DNA of 64,000 nt from assembly GCA_013397865.1 (NCBI GenBank), contig VZTI01002066.1:1-64000 (forward strand), written 5' to 3'. Positions 39,801-54,681 of the stretch are shown here, piece after piece (positions within the stretch are counted from its first letter, which is position 1; every line of letters begins with the position of its first letter). The stretch is from Struthidea cinerea. Its lineage: Eukaryota; Chordata; Aves; Passeriformes; Corcoracidae. The notes below the pieces were generated by a model. That model was not told where the DNA came from, made no database searches, and was given only the letters and a program-made list of their open reading frames with translations. A program made the position numbers and the translations under genes.

Positions 39801-42800
39801 TCCTTAGGCTGTATAATGCATGGGTATCAAACTCCTCAAGAGGTATTCCTTGTGAAAGCCTTGGCTCCCTGTATGTCAGAGACCAACCAGATACGGACGT
39901 TAAATGCAAAGGCCTGGATACAACAGACACTGCAGCAAGTACTGAACCAAAGGTGAGATTGGAAGGAAGAAATAAGGGAAGAAATGCCAGTTTCTGTTGC
40001 CAGTCAGGGCTTCAGAGTAGGCAGCCCTCCCACTCACCGGCACAACTGGTGACTGAGAGTCTCCTACTTGATTTGTGTCTTACTTGCCTTTCCCCCCAGT
40101 ATTTTCCAATTTTCCAGTTTCCATTGTGGTGAAAAAAGGCAGTCCTGTTCTTGCCCTGCACATGTGACATGACTTCCAACTACTGCTTGGGGCTGTGGGC
40201 ACTTGACTTAGGAAACTAATTTTATTTTTCTAGGTTGTAGCTTTGCACTAGTCCCTGAAGATCAGGACTCCTGTGAACTGTGGCACAATGTAGACTCCAA
40301 CACTGGTTTTGAGACTATTTGACTTTAAGTTCCTCCACAAAGACCTGCGAACTGCAGGACCCCCTGTCCCCACAGTTCTCTGGGATCCTGGGAAGAGTGA
40401 AGCCACCAGCTTTGTCCCACAAAGATACTTCTCATGGAAACGCCAGAAGCTGGGTCAGAGGGCCTCACATGGCCTTCCAGCACAGTGCTGCTCTCTGACT
40501 GCTTGGATAAACTGACATACATGCTTAGTTCCTGGGGGAAAGGGTGTTATATCACCATACAAAAGCAGTCAGTCCTCCACTAAAATCCAAAATCATGCAC
40601 ACATAGCACGTAGGTGTTTTTTATATTCTCCAGGGTGGACACCTCCTCCTGAAATAGCCCTCCATGTATTTTGCGCACAGTTTGGCAGGTGCTTCAACAA
40701 ACAGGACTAGACACAAATCGTTATTCCAGGATATTAATTATTAACTGTCCTTTCCAGCATTTGAAATCACAAGGAAAACAGTAGAAGGATGGTTAGAAAG
40801 CCAACCCTGAGTACCTACCAGAGACTCACACACAGTCTATCTGCAAGGTTGCCTTTGCTTTTTCTTTCTATATTTGCATGCTGCTGTGACAGCACAGCAA
40901 AAAGTAAGGGAATGGAGGCCTGTTCCAAAACTGAAGTGACCTCTTAAAGTCTGTGATCAGGGATAGAAAATGGGAGGAAAGGTTTTTACTCAGAAGCTGA
41001 ATTTACTATCTCTCAGGACTTACTCTCAGAGAACTCAGAGAAACTAAGAAATACGAGGTTCAAGGCCACCCCAACAGCTTTGGCTTCACTGCTTTACTGC
41101 AAATCCTTGATGCCTCAGACTAGTTACCCAAAATTAAGGAACATACATGAGCTCAAGATGTAAATTCCTACATCTACAAACAACAGAGTACAGTCTTTTC
41201 ACCAGTCAGACAGAAAATTGTTTAATTATCGTGAAATGCCCAAGCTGGAAGACCACAACTAAAAATCTCAGAAGGAAATCAGCCTTTCTTTTGCTAGAGC
41301 CACTGCCACTAAGTACAGCTTGGGGGACCATGCTGAAAAACAAATCATGGAATGCTGCTCACTAAGTGAGCTGCCTCCGCTCTGCACTGAGTGGGGCAGA
41401 AGTCAAATAAAATAAAAGATGCCAGTAAGGTTTAGGTAACTAAAGCTCCATCATAATGTTTCATGCAAGTGTGTGGAAGTAGTATTAGTCAGGAAGCCAT
41501 GCTACCCATGGTGCTTAACTTCATTGTGCTAGCAAATCCACATGTTGCATGTTTAATTGGTTTAGTGAGACTGGCATTTTGATAATGTCTGGCACATAGG
41601 AGACAGCCAAAATAATAATTCATGGCTCAATTAGCCCTGAATTTCCCAATTTTCAAGATCCTCCCATGCTAATGGAGAGGAATTTTATTTTTTCTTCACA
41701 GAGTTGAAAATTGGTCACACTAAGTGAGTTTGTGACCAGGAGAGAGATTTTGGGACTTAACTCTAATGAATCTGTTGGTCTAGAATCCTTTCTGCAATTT
41801 TTCTGTCTGGAATTTTAATGACTACTATTCATGATCACTAATTACTGATTTTCAGCTTTTATAATGGTATCCAGTCTGTTTTTCTTCTCAGCTGCACCAT
41901 TTTGCATCAGCGTCACTGCTCTGGTCTCATTGAATTGGCTCTTGCAAGATGAGAGTGGAAAAAATTTTCCGGAAATATACGTGGTTTGGTAGAGGAGGTC
42001 TTTCAAGGAGAAACAGAGTAAACATCACTCACAAAAGCTATGCAGGAAGCCCACAAATAAATGCAAAGGCATTATTAGGAAAGAAAAAAAAAGATACTTT
42101 AATCTAGAAGGGCTGAAAGAGTCAGTTGAATGGTCAAGCTTACATTGTTAAAGATATCTGTCTGTAAAAGATTTGTACGGGATGTACTACAGGGATTATG
42201 GTTTAATCCACTAAATACTGATACTATATTGGGAATAACAAATGAATAGGTGCTTATGTGCACTGCATATTTTTATTTATTTCCTTGAATCACTTGTCTG
42301 TTGTTCTGGGTTTACTACATAACATCCAGCACTGATTTTTGTACGTTTGATGGTGCTGGAATGAAAGGTGGGAGGGGATGACCTAGAAGCTGTAAGGTCA
42401 GTTTAAGAAGGAAGAGGTGAATTAGAGCTAGAAAATAAACCTTGAACTTTCTGGCCTTTCAATACACCTGCAGAAGCAGCCCTAGAAATCTTATGAAACA
42501 AAATAATTTAAAACAAGGATATCAACTGCTAAAGGCATTCAGATCTGACAGAGATTTTGTGAAAAAGCCAACAGTAGGAGGACAGGATGCACCCCAGGGC
42601 CAGGCACAGCCTCGCTTCCTGCCTTCTTAACTGTAACTTCTGGCACAGTACAGTGACAGGCAGCCTCTAGCTTCAGCAACTCTCACTCTAAATAGAGAAC
42701 TCCCCAGCAAAGAGGTCTGAGCTCCTGAGGACTGAGTTCAACAGTCCTATTATTTGATGAGCAGATCACCTGAGAAATGAGCAGGCAGGTGAAGGCAACT

Positions 42801-45800
42801 TCAATGTCAACAGATGCCTGCATTTAAAAGTTGTTCTCTTACCAAGCACTTCCTAAAAAAACCTCACAAACCAACCCAAAAAAAAACCAAAAAACCCCAA
42901 CTCCTTTCAGGGCTGTAGTCTCTGATCTAGGGGAAACCAGAGGAAGCTTAAGTTTGAATCCAAAATTTTGGTAAGTTCTGGGTACAGAAGGCATAAATAT
43001 CTGTGCTGCTAAGCTAGTATACTGCTTATAGTGATAGCAACTGCACCTGAGCGCTCGGTGAAAGTATGTGTCCAAACTAGGACAGTATGTGAGGATCTTT
43101 TCCCTTGTTTTCTGCGAACAGCAAGGCACAGACGCAGTTTTCAGGAAAAAAACCAAACTGAGTCTTTGTTTTTGTTGTCCTACTAAACTCTTACATTACC
43201 TTGTCTTGCTGCTTTCCAAAAATGTGGAGCAACACTGCAGCAACAGCATCTGCAGTTTTAAAGTGAAATTGTTTGCAAGCATGCGATTAGGTTTGGGATA
43301 ATCCTGCAGCCCCTAGGATGTACAATCATTTTACATACTGTCCAATTGAATCAAAACAGTGTGTAATAAATTTTTCCAGATACAGCATTTGTTTTGGGTT
43401 TGCAGCCCAAAATACAGGAATGATGTATTTTTTGGCTTCTGGAAGAGCAAAATGACTCACGGATTGTTGGGCATTTTTTTCAGCACTTTTTGTGGCTTCC
43501 CACTGGTCACTTGCAGTGCCATTTTTTGTCATTATGACCTCTGACAGTGGCAGCCGGAAGGCTGAACACGAATGAGAATAGTACTACACGACTCCACCAT
43601 ATGCAGGGACCTCAATAGCTGTATTTTTTTGTTAATAACTTAACAGTGCATAATAACATATACACACCCCTTCAGATAAGCTCTCCTGAAAATGCCAACA
43701 GGAGCAATGAAAACCATCATTCATGATGACAAATTGTTTCCACCTAGCAGGTTCCTTTTACATTGTGCCAACAGAAAATGCTTGCAATTCCTCTGCTGCA
43801 GAAAATGTCATGCCTCATTTCTTAATTACTCTAGCCTCACCAACTGACTGGGCTCTTAGTCAAAATAAGAAGAGAATTTTTGTTCCAGGTACTCTTGGAT
43901 GTCTACCCTTGCTTGGGTTGGCAGGGCTTGGCAGTGCCTGACAGTGCTCTGTGGAAGAGATCACCAGCCAATGCCCTTCCGATGCACAGGGAGTGCCTGG
44001 GGGTCAGGCTCCAAGCAAAAGTGACCCTCAGAAATGGCATACACATGAGACAGCTCAGCATGAAGTTGTCCTTACACACAGAGGACAAGGCAAACTGAGC
44101 TGAACCCTGCTGTTAAACAGGGGCTGTAACTGTCTCTCTTTCTGGTCATTTGTTTCCTGAATGTAATGGGCCTGTCATGGCTGTAGTTATGAATTAATAT
44201 AATTTTGGGAAAAAGTTCGAACTGTAAAGTCCTTCATTTGCATTTGTCTACCACAACTGTGACAAGCAGAGAACGTGTTCTTCTCAGCTTTGAGTATGAT
44301 GGCTGTCTTTGAATGCTAAAAACCATACATACCCTGTGTAGTCAAATAGATGCAAGTAGAAGCAGAAAACCTAATCCAAAGCAGTCATGCTTTGACATTT
44401 TCTTTCAACGGTTGTAAGAAGAGGAGGCGAGATTTTAAGTAGTTACTTGTAGTACTGCTTGGAAAACCACAGTGATCTCAGAGCAGTCTTTTCTCTCTAT
44501 GTAGCAGAATGCAACTAGATTGTCACCAATGCTGTTCTCAGCAGGATGTCTGCAGAAGACGAATTTAAGATTAGTAACATTTTAATACAGTATGTGTACA
44601 AAACAGACGTATGGAGGTATATCATGGAACCTGTCCCCAGACAGAAGTGCTTTAGATGTGATACCAGGTCTTGGCATGGGGAAGGCACAAGTTTTTTTGA
44701 GTATCAGTGGCAAACCCCTTCTCATTTCCATGCAACAATAAAACAGGAGATTTGTTTTCATCTTCCTCACATTGTGCTCTCCTGCAAGGAAACCAGAACA
44801 GGATCCACTTTCTCATGTCCATTGCAGTGATTGCTTGCAAAGCACCGCATTGAGTCCAGCGAAGCTGCAGTATGCCTTGGCACAGGACCCTTTGCTGAGC
44901 ATGGAGCACTTGTTTCCTCCCCAGGGAGCATGGTTTAAGAGGTGCCCTCATGCTGGGACCCTGCCTAGCACCCTGCTCTTTTATGGTAATGGACCACGCT
45001 GGACACACAAGTCCTCAGAAAGAGCAGCTTTTCACTTTGTTAATGCCTACACCATTGCCAAGACTGTGATACTGTCTATCGTCTTCCCCAAGTGAAGAGC
45101 TTGTGCACCGGCTGCTTTGTCTTCTGCCAGGCAGGGCAGCTGAGGAGGCAGAGTCAACTCACCCCCAGACTCCCACCTGAGTGAACAGAGATGGCCACTT
45201 GGTTTGCCTCACGGTGTCTCAGCTGCTAGAGGTTATCTCTTCCTTGTAGATTGACTGCTTCTCTTTGCATCACTGTGGCTCTAACGAGCCTCCTTTTAAA
45301 CAGACATTCACTTCAGCAGCTGGGGCAGAGAAATGTTGCCATCTGTCCAGCCAGCAATGGAGGATGATGGGCTCACACAGTGCTTGTTGCTGGCATATTT
45401 CTGCACTGATTCCTGATTTAAAGACCCAGGGGATCAGTGTTTTGTGCATTTTCAGGCTGGTTGGTTTAGCCACTTGTTGATGCCACAATGACCTTTTTAC
45501 TATAGGGACTCACCTGCCAAGTGATTTTCTGTCCTCCACTGAGGAGACAGGTACCTTTTCACATCATCCAAGAGAAACCTATCAGGTGACTCTGGATGTT
45601 TTTTAAAACACCTTGAGTGCAATTTGCAAGACCACAAGCCTAGGACAGGTAATTAATTCTAATTGAAACTGATTAACATCTAGCATCTGTGTTGGGTGCA
45701 GAGATGTAGGGAAGAAAATCTTCATTTCTGATAGGTATGAACATTTAGCATACCTATTTCCTATTGTGGACAACCAAAAGGGAGCACTGAACTAAATTTC

Positions 45801-48800
45801 TTGTAAGGGACATTGACATGCTTTAAAGTGCTTTTAAGAAAAATGTCAATTTCCTTAAAGGTTGGGTTTCATATATGAATGTGAAACACAGCTGAAAAGT
45901 TGTTTTATGTAACTCTTGACTTTGAAAATGTACAGTCACAGCCCTGTGGCTGAAGAGTCCCCTTTAGTACTCGCAACCTTCAAATTAGGTTGAAAGAAAA
46001 TACCACAGAAAAAGAAGAACTGAAGGAAGATCTTTGGAGCTGAGACGTCTCTGCTAAACCTAGAATTGCTTGCTGAAATTTACTTGAAATTAGCTGCAGG
46101 AAATCTTTGCTCTTTCATTCATGTAGAGGACTTTGGTCGACAGTACTGATTTCCTCTCTCTTCCAGTTCGATGCAGTTGGTAACATTTCAAAGCAGAAAG
46201 ATGCTTACCCTATCTGGGTGGCTGCTGCCTGCCTCCAGGAATACCACAGCTGACTGGACCTGCCACTTGCATGTTGGTATGCTGGGGGGCTATACCTTCA
46301 GGGTCCTGCTTACTCTCCAGGGAGAGCACCTGGTGTACTACACATTTTCAGAAAGACTGTGAGAGCTTTAAAAAGTTTAAATATTTGAGGCTTCTGTTAA
46401 TTCACTTTGCAATGGCACAAATGTTTCCACATCTCTCTCTCTATTCCTCGTTCCCTCCATACCAGTGACAGGGTATCAGAAACCAGACCAAATACCGTTT
46501 ATGGAATAGGTAGGATGAAGATAAGAGCACTAGTTTATAAGAACCTGTTTGCTCTGCTGACAGAGTGAAGATGGTCAAAATTGTTCTCCTGGCTCATTTT
46601 TCTCATATAGATGAAAGAAATCCTGTCTATATATATCATGGTTTATCATACAGAATCCTCTTCATGATGAAAAAAAGGATTTGGATTATTATGTTGAAAT
46701 TTTTAATGGGTCAAATCTCCAATTCTGTAAAAGCATGTTGTAGTCAAGACAATTAGAGGGCTATGCCTCCAGGTTTTGCTTTTATGTATTTCTAAGCTCA
46801 TCTCAGGGCAGACTCATTCAGCTGCGATGCATGGTAAAAATATGATGGGAGAAGAAGCCAATACCATTACAATATCTAATGAAAAAGTGTAAGTGCAGTG
46901 ATGGTAGCTTTGAATGCTGCACGTGGTCTTGAGTTACTGCATCCCACACAGCTCTGAGAAGAATGTATCATTAATAATTTGTAGTAACACATGGCTTCTA
47001 ATTGATTGAATTCTTTTTTCTGTTTAAAACAAATGGAAAAAAATTACATAATTAATCTCCTTGCAGCTCATATTATGTCAGAAATGGCTGTGCTTTTAGG
47101 AGGATATTCACTCCTCTAAAGTGTCAAAGCATGTACTCCAGCATTTAAGGAGAATGCTTAGCAAAAGACAGACTGCCTTCATCTCTGATAGCCTGATAAA
47201 GAGGAAAAGTATGTCACCTAGATGAGAGATCAGATTTGTTATGCTGAATGGGTGCCACAGAGAAGAGCAAGTAACTTACCACATCAATTATCTGCAGCAA
47301 GGAAAGCTGGAGCTCAACTACGAGTGGTTGGGAGTCATTCACTACAGGTCGTTCCAGACGATTGTAGTTCCTCAGCAGCTCTCTGTACAAGCGTCTCTGG
47401 CTTTCTCCCTGCTGAGAGACTAGAGAAAAAGAAAGGTGTTCGTCATTCGAGCGGGTCACACTGTCCCCATTGCTTGTCTGTTTTGTTGAAAAACATCTCT
47501 TATTAGCTTTGTATTTAGAAAGCAGTTCCCAAAAATATCACCCAAATTCTGCACATTATGTGACAGACACAGATTTTCTGCATTATTTATTTAAAAAAAA
47601 AAATAACAACTAACACTCTAATTCATTACTAACATTCAGAAACTACTGAACAGAATTTGGGGCTCTGACTGAATGTCCCCATTTCTTGGAGCTCCTCCTG
47701 CTGATTGTCAGTAGAGTTGTGGCTCCAAAACCACCAGCTTCCTGGAAAGCAGTCACAATTCTTTCCTTTACTTGTTCTTATTTCCTAGAGACTGGCTACT
47801 GTGAGCCAGCACCGGTATTATATAGACATATTGTGTTTTACCGAGTATGGATAACAGGTATCCTTATGTCTTGCAGCTGATGTGTCAGGTCTTTTTCTAA
47901 GCTCAAGAAATAGTAACAACCCTTCTTCATAACCTCTTCAGTTTTGTGTAGCAGTCTTTCCAGGCTTTGGGTTACTTCCCTTGGCTTTTTTCATTCTGAT
48001 GGCAGCACACTTTCTTAACGCCTACTGAGGTGGTGGTATGAAGGTTAGAGTATCTGACAGCTGTTACAGTGATATTGAATTTCTGGTATTACATGCTTAA
48101 CTCAGTTTCCAGTGGGAACAGACTCCACATGAAGCCGTCATGCAAACAACTGAGCATGTTATAGATTAGCAGAATTTCAGTCCATGCCTGATTTCCAAGA
48201 TGCCCATGTTCCCAGCTTTGGGGTGGGTGTGGAGAGCATCCATCTAACCTGCATGACCAGGTTTCCTTGCCATGACAATTGTAGATGGTGAAGGTTTGGG
48301 TATCTTCCCTCAGTAAAGCAAGCAGTTGTTGGGACACACTGCTCAGAACCCTGGTTCCCCAAAACTGTGTAGATCTTGGTGCTGTGGCTAGTGACAGCCT
48401 GATCCCTACTTAAGAGCTGCACATGAGAGAGTAAGGGTCATGGACTGCAGGTTCCCTGAGGTCAAACCAGTCCTGTCAGCACGAGTGTGCATTCTCTGAA
48501 CTGTGTAAATTCAATCCCTGGCAGAGAATCTGCACTCTAAAGCATTATTACTTTGGACTGAAGTGTTTTTCATCCACTGCAGCTCCCAGTCTCTGTGTGT
48601 GATGGTTTTTACCTCTTGATCAGAGCTCTGCACATTGAGACCAAAACTTCTCTCATAGAGGTTGTGATGAATATTTTCTTGACAGTGCAAACAAAATATA
48701 ACAACCCATTCTGCCTCCCCAGTCTCTTACTGTGCTTAGCAAACCCTTCAAGCCTGAGAAAAGTTGCCCTATAGCAAAGCAGACATGCCTTTTACGGCTA

Positions 48801-51800
48801 ATAATAAATTAAGTTTATAAACACTTCACAGGTCTGTTTAACTTGTGTTCTCTTAATTTTTGCTGATACTCAAGGAAGCTTTGTGACTTTCTAGCATGGC
48901 AGTGCCTGGTAAACAAGAAAGCGTATTTTGGTTCACTTGGTAAATTACACCAACACATCAATTTCATGGGGTCTTTCTCTGCTTGTGTAATACTCTACAT
49001 GATCACAGGCACCCAGAGGAGCAAATACTGTAAGCACTCCTTCAATACCCTTTGCTGACACCTCAGCATTGGATGCTATGTTTTCACCAATGGCAAAGAT
49101 AAGCTCTGACCACAGGATCTATCCTTCAGCATCTTAAGTAAGCTTCCTTGCTTATTTAAGCTGTGATTTGTCCTCTGTTATGGCCTTAGTACTTTCCAGT
49201 GCCTCAGCAGGCGCCAGACTCCATTAGAAAAGTCTTGTGTGGAAAGGAAACCCATGAACATCGCCACACATTGTCCTACGGAAAGAGGCTCTGTGTTTGG
49301 AGCAAATTTGCTGTCCTTTCACTCACCTACCCACCCATGTTCCTGTGCTTTAGGGAAGAAATGACTTCCTGAACTATTGCTCTCATCTTGAGTACTTATG
49401 TAATACTTGTCCTTAACCTTTCTTCTAAACTGGCTGCCTCAGCTTTTACAAGGTACAAGTGCCCTTCACTGGTCTCTGGACCCAACTGGGCTGCTAGACT
49501 GCCCTGGTACCTCCATTGTCATGGTGCATTGAAACAGGCCCCCAAGCGAGGTCTGACTTGCAGGAAGCTGAGCAGAACCCTTTGGTGTAAGCTTTGGAAA
49601 GCTGTCTTTGCACTGTGTGCTTCATCCATGCTGAAGCCAAGCCCCTTTCCCTGTTAAACTTTGTGAGGTGATGTAGCCCAGAACTGCACCTAGTTTTCCA
49701 TCCTTTCCTCCACTCTCTCCTCTGTAGTGTGATCCTAATACTTTGCAATCTCTTGTATTCAAAATTGTTGACATAGTCGTAGCTGATCTATTCTTAGTCT
49801 GCCAAGCTGGCATTGGTGACCACGTATTTGTGTTCAGCATGGTTTTGCTTACAAAATGACATGGATTCAGAAGCGATGGAGCCTTAGGGCGTCCTGGCAA
49901 ATAGCCACAGCAGCTGTTGGTACCACAAAGAGCTGGCTAGCCTAATCACACTGCCATCTCTCTGCTACAGCTGCTTTGGAGAAGGGAACTGAGGTGGATC
50001 TCTAGTCTGACTTGTATGTTCACAGACTTTTTCTTTAAATTGTAATTTTCAAATACTTAATGTTTCATGCTCCAGAGAGATTTCTGCTCTTTTCCCCTAC
50101 AATGCTTGTGCTAATGCATTGTGACATTACAACTCTGTGTGCTAAATGGAGTGTTTGCTGGTGATGGGGAAGGCTGAATCTCTCAGGAGTAAGTGGTAGA
50201 ATAGGCTTTATCACTGACTACCCCTCAGCCACAGCAGTTTAACCAAAAGCAGTGGGACTGTTCCATCTTTTCAAATAGGTTAGGTGATGCATGTCAATAC
50301 TTAAAACTGCCAAGTCAGTCTCCCAAAACCAGTGCCAGACTTACTTGCCTATGTACGTTACTGGTAAGTAAAAGCAACTGGCAAAGGGCATGATATTTTC
50401 TAGGTAATGGATCTGAGAGTTTTTATTACCCACTGCCTCTGATAGTGTCTACTTTGTTTCTGAAATCTATTCAAAGCATTAGAAAAACATACAAACTCAT
50501 TAGAATTTGAGGGAAGAGCAGTATATGATGTCTACCTCAAGTTTAGCAAGACTTTTGACACCATCTCTGAGAAATTCTCACATTTGTCTACGCCTTACAG
50601 GCAAGATAAGTGAACAGTGAAGTGGACAGAGAAGTGGCTGAACTGTCAGGCTCAGAGGGTTGTAGCCAGCAGCAAAAAGTTCAGCTGAAGGCCAGCCAGG
50701 CGTAGAGTACTCCAGGGATAGATACTGGGGACAATGCTATTTAACATTGTTATGAATGATGTGACAAGAGAGCACCCTTAGCAAGTTTTCAGACGGTACA
50801 AAACGGGAGGAGTGGATGATACAGCACATGGTTTTTTGCCACTCAGGTGGACCTTAAAAAACTGGAAAAATGACTGACAGGAACCTCATGAAGTTCACTG
50901 AAATAAAGTCTAAAGTTGTCCTGCACCAGAGGAGTAACCCCAGGTGCCAGAACAGGCTGGGGGCTCGCTGGCTGGCGAGCAGGTCAGCAGGAAAGCCCCG
51001 AGGAACCTTACAGGTACCAAGTTGACTATAAGCCAGCAATGCACCCTTGTAGCAAAGGTCACCAGCATCCTGAGCTGCAACAGGAAGAACCACACAAGTA
51101 GGTCAAAGAGAGGTGATCCTTCCTCTTTACTCAGCACTGGTGATACACACCTGGAGTGCTGGATCCAGTGCTGGGGCTTATCAGTGGAAAGGAGACATGG
51201 AATTACTAGACCAAGGACTGGATTGTTCCTCAGGATTTATTCTTAAATAATCTGAAAGTGTTCCCTAAACTGCTCCTGGAGTCTGCAGACAATTGGGAGG
51301 CACAAGGCAACCAATCCCCTGGTGGGTTTATGAAGAGTTCTGTGGAAAGCAGTTACTCATGGACTACATTAAACTTTTAAACACCTCTCTGAATTCCTCC
51401 CGTGCTTCTGCAAGTGCAAAGAAGGCTGCAAGAGGCCCATTCATTGAATGACATGACCTATAAACTGCTACCAATCTTTTGAGAATACATGTTATAGTTG
51501 CATTTCATCTTTCTTTCCAGGATGTAATTGCTGAGAATCGCACAGCAAGGGACCCTGCAGCTAGATCTGGCCAGACTATCCATATGGCATCCCCAGGAAG
51601 GACAGAAGCTCGCTCCTTTCTAGGAGCTGTGCTGCCATGGCTGGTCTTGGCTGGTTGATTTTCTGCTCTGTTTTGCATGGCAAGGTCCCCGAGCTATAAG
51701 GCAAGAGTCCAGCCCTTCCGGTTCCCCAGGTTCGTTCACAAAGTGGTCAGCTTCTTAACTGAGAATCCTGGTGTGAGACACATTCTGGCTTGTTGTGCAT

Positions 51801-54620
51801 AGTAAAGAATAATGAAATATTAACAAGATGATAGGTAGCAGACCATGGATTTCCACTAGTTCTTCAGCAATGGTGCCTGTATTATCAACCATTCCACCTC
51901 TGTTTCATAGCGTTCCCTGGTTTCGTTTTCATAATCTCTCAACTTTTTGAGGGGGGCAGCTGCTAGCTGTTTTCTAGCCATTACTCATTTCTTTAGGCAG
52001 AGACCTGAGCCTGGATACACAAGTTATTATTTTATTCATACAAGATTATTGGTACCTGAAGTGGTTTTGGAGACAAAATACCACAGTCTTTCCATATCAC
52101 TTTATACTAACATATATGCACTCTAACTTGCCTCTGAATTAGAAAATGTCTCCATTTCATTCTTGTTTTCAAAGACAGTTCCCAGAATCATTTTCATATA
52201 TAATCTTTTTGAAGTACATGGTAAGATACAATCAACAGCATATTTCGGGTCCATCACATTGCTGCTTTTATATACTTTTCCCCCCAATACTTCATAAAAG
52301 GTCTCAAACTGCACTGATACTGTGGTTGTGACATTTATTCACTCCCCTTGTACCTTCTGCAGGTATTTCACCATATCTATGTCACTTTTTTCTCTCTGTA
52401 CTGTTACTTTGACATGTACCTTTTGTTTTGGTTTATTTGTTTGTTTTACTGTTTCATAAAAGAAAATTAGTGAAGTTCTGGCATTAAAAAATAACCAAAC
52501 ACAATAGTGCCATTATACTGTGAGGTATTGTTAAGTTTAGTTGCGTAATGATTGTATTTAACTTTGTTATAACTGGAATATTTACAGAGGAAAAATCCAT
52601 TAAAAACTATGGTTATCAGAAATAAATACTAGAACTTTAAACTGTTTGCCTAAAACCTTCAGACTCCTCTGCCACAGCTCCTCTCCAATTATTTATTTTC
52701 TTTTTAGCTTATCACTGTACTCTTGCAAGGATTTTTAGCTACTGCTTTCAAAATCCAAACAGAATGATCACAGGAAGATAAACACACACACACACACACA
52801 CACACAATATGCATTAATGAATTATGAGGGAAGTAACACAAGATGTATGAGGAAAAAAGCAAGTTGTTTCACAGACAATTTCATTTGCATAAAGAGCTGA
52901 AATGGCAAGAGCACTTAAAAAATGAGCCATGTTCTAAAGATTTGGTAGCTATAAAAAACAACTTATTTTGAATATTTTGCAGATTTTTCAGAATGTAAAG
53001 CATGTCACTGCCATATGTCACTAAATCCCCAGAGACACAGATGTGTCCCATCTGCTTTTGTTCTTATGTGCAGCATTGTTACTTTTATCTGTGGCTGCAA
53101 ATGCATTCTTTCAATGCCCTTTGATTTAAAATGCATGCCATCATGCCTTCAGGGAAGAGGATTCACGTAAGAAACAATGGAATCACATCAGCTACCTCCA
53201 TCCTGTGTGTGTCTGTGTGTGTGTGTATTTATGTGTTGTGTATTTTAATATTTCCCTCATTTAAAACCTCTTTTTAATCTACTTCCCTTCTGGGTAATCT
53301 TTGACTCTAATCTTTGTCTCTCGCTATGCAGATTGTTTCTGCATGTTACACACAAAATTCATCAGATACCCAGAGGAATGTGAGAAATGACACAACTACC
53401 TAGGCAAGGAGGACCTAATATTCCTGAAACCGTTCATTTCTGTTCTTTCATAGCAGATAAAGAGCTCCCAGCAGTGATGGGTATTAAAAAGGTATCCTAG
53501 GAAAGGTTTCTTCTTAAAGACTCTAGGTACATGACAACATGCTAAAGCTATATCATGAAAGGATGGGCTTATATTTTTGGTCCTACTGGCTTGGTGCAGG
53601 TGTTTTAAAGGCTGAGTTATGAGTGTAAGGTAGAGAGGCACACTTTAAGGTATTAACAGTATACTGTTAAGGGATACTAAGCGATACTTCTCAAACATAT
53701 CATAGTTATCTAAATTGCCTCATTACTCCAGGTCAGAAACATAACTAACTATTGCCAGTAAAGGCAAAAATGTACTTTCATTGTAATGCTAGTTTACATT
53801 AGCTCTATGCAATATACGTGTTATTACTACAATAGTAGATGCAGAGGGAGCATAGGAGGAGGAATTTGGAGCAGTGATGAAGAGAGGGACTCCCCTTGCT
53901 GCACATTACAGAGTGCTGCGGCTGTCTAGAGGTGACTCCTGCCAGCCATCCTGGGATTTGTGGAGAGGAGTAGTAATGGAAGGCAAAGAAAAGAAACAAA
54001 ACTATAAGATAAAAGCAAGATACCAGTGATATGGTCATCAGCGTACTGGAATGGGCTTTGCACTCCTTGCTTCCACTGGCTTGCAGAGCGTCTTGTCACA
54101 TCCCTTAATCTCTACATGTTTCAGCACCAAACCAGTTAACCCAGGAAAAGCCCTTCTTGGGGAAAGCACTACGAACTTCACCCTCCAAGTGCCATCAATG
54201 AGGCAGCCATGGCAATATGCACAGCATTCACAGATGGCTCTGAAAAGGGTCAAGTCAGTCTGCGCCTCCCTACCAAAAGCCCACTCTACACCATGACAGG
54301 CACACGTGGAGAGCTTAGATCTGGGAAAGTCATAAGTGAACCAATAGGTGTAATAATGATTTCTGTGGAAACAGGCAAGTCTGATTAGGCTGAGAAAACA
54401 ATAGGCAGGAGGAGTTCTTTTTCTTAAACCCAGTGCAGATAATAGCAGTGATAGAGCCTGCAGTGATGTTGTGGTTTAACCTCACGCTGCAACTGAGTAC
54501 CACACAATCATTTGCTCACAATCTCCCTCAATGGGATGGAGAGAAGAATTACAAAAAAACTACAATAATAACATTAATTACACATAACAATAATAATAAT
54601 AATAATGATAATGATGGTGG

Positions 54621-54681
<61 letters not shown>

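Larger units (their letters stand above)
32251..47279 (-). other. CHRNA8 intron 2 (15.0 kb)
   Basis: GT-AG intron (gtaagt...aaag). It holds the nested LTR pair at 35.4-37.1 kb. A moderately GC-rich stretch at 32.7-33.3 kb has a 199-codon plus-strand frame with no recognisable domain. The remainder shows nothing I can name. Confidence 0.9.

Noticed and set aside
39638..40132. 164-codon plus-strand open frame in intron 2
   Set aside because: No recognisable domain, and it overlaps other frames on both strands.
47401..47419. Alternative exon 2 acceptors at cag, cag and ggag inside the chosen exon
   Set aside because: The first two break the phase with exon 1; the third keeps frame but uses a poor GAG acceptor and gives a non-standard exon length, whereas the ctctag site gives exactly 140 nt.
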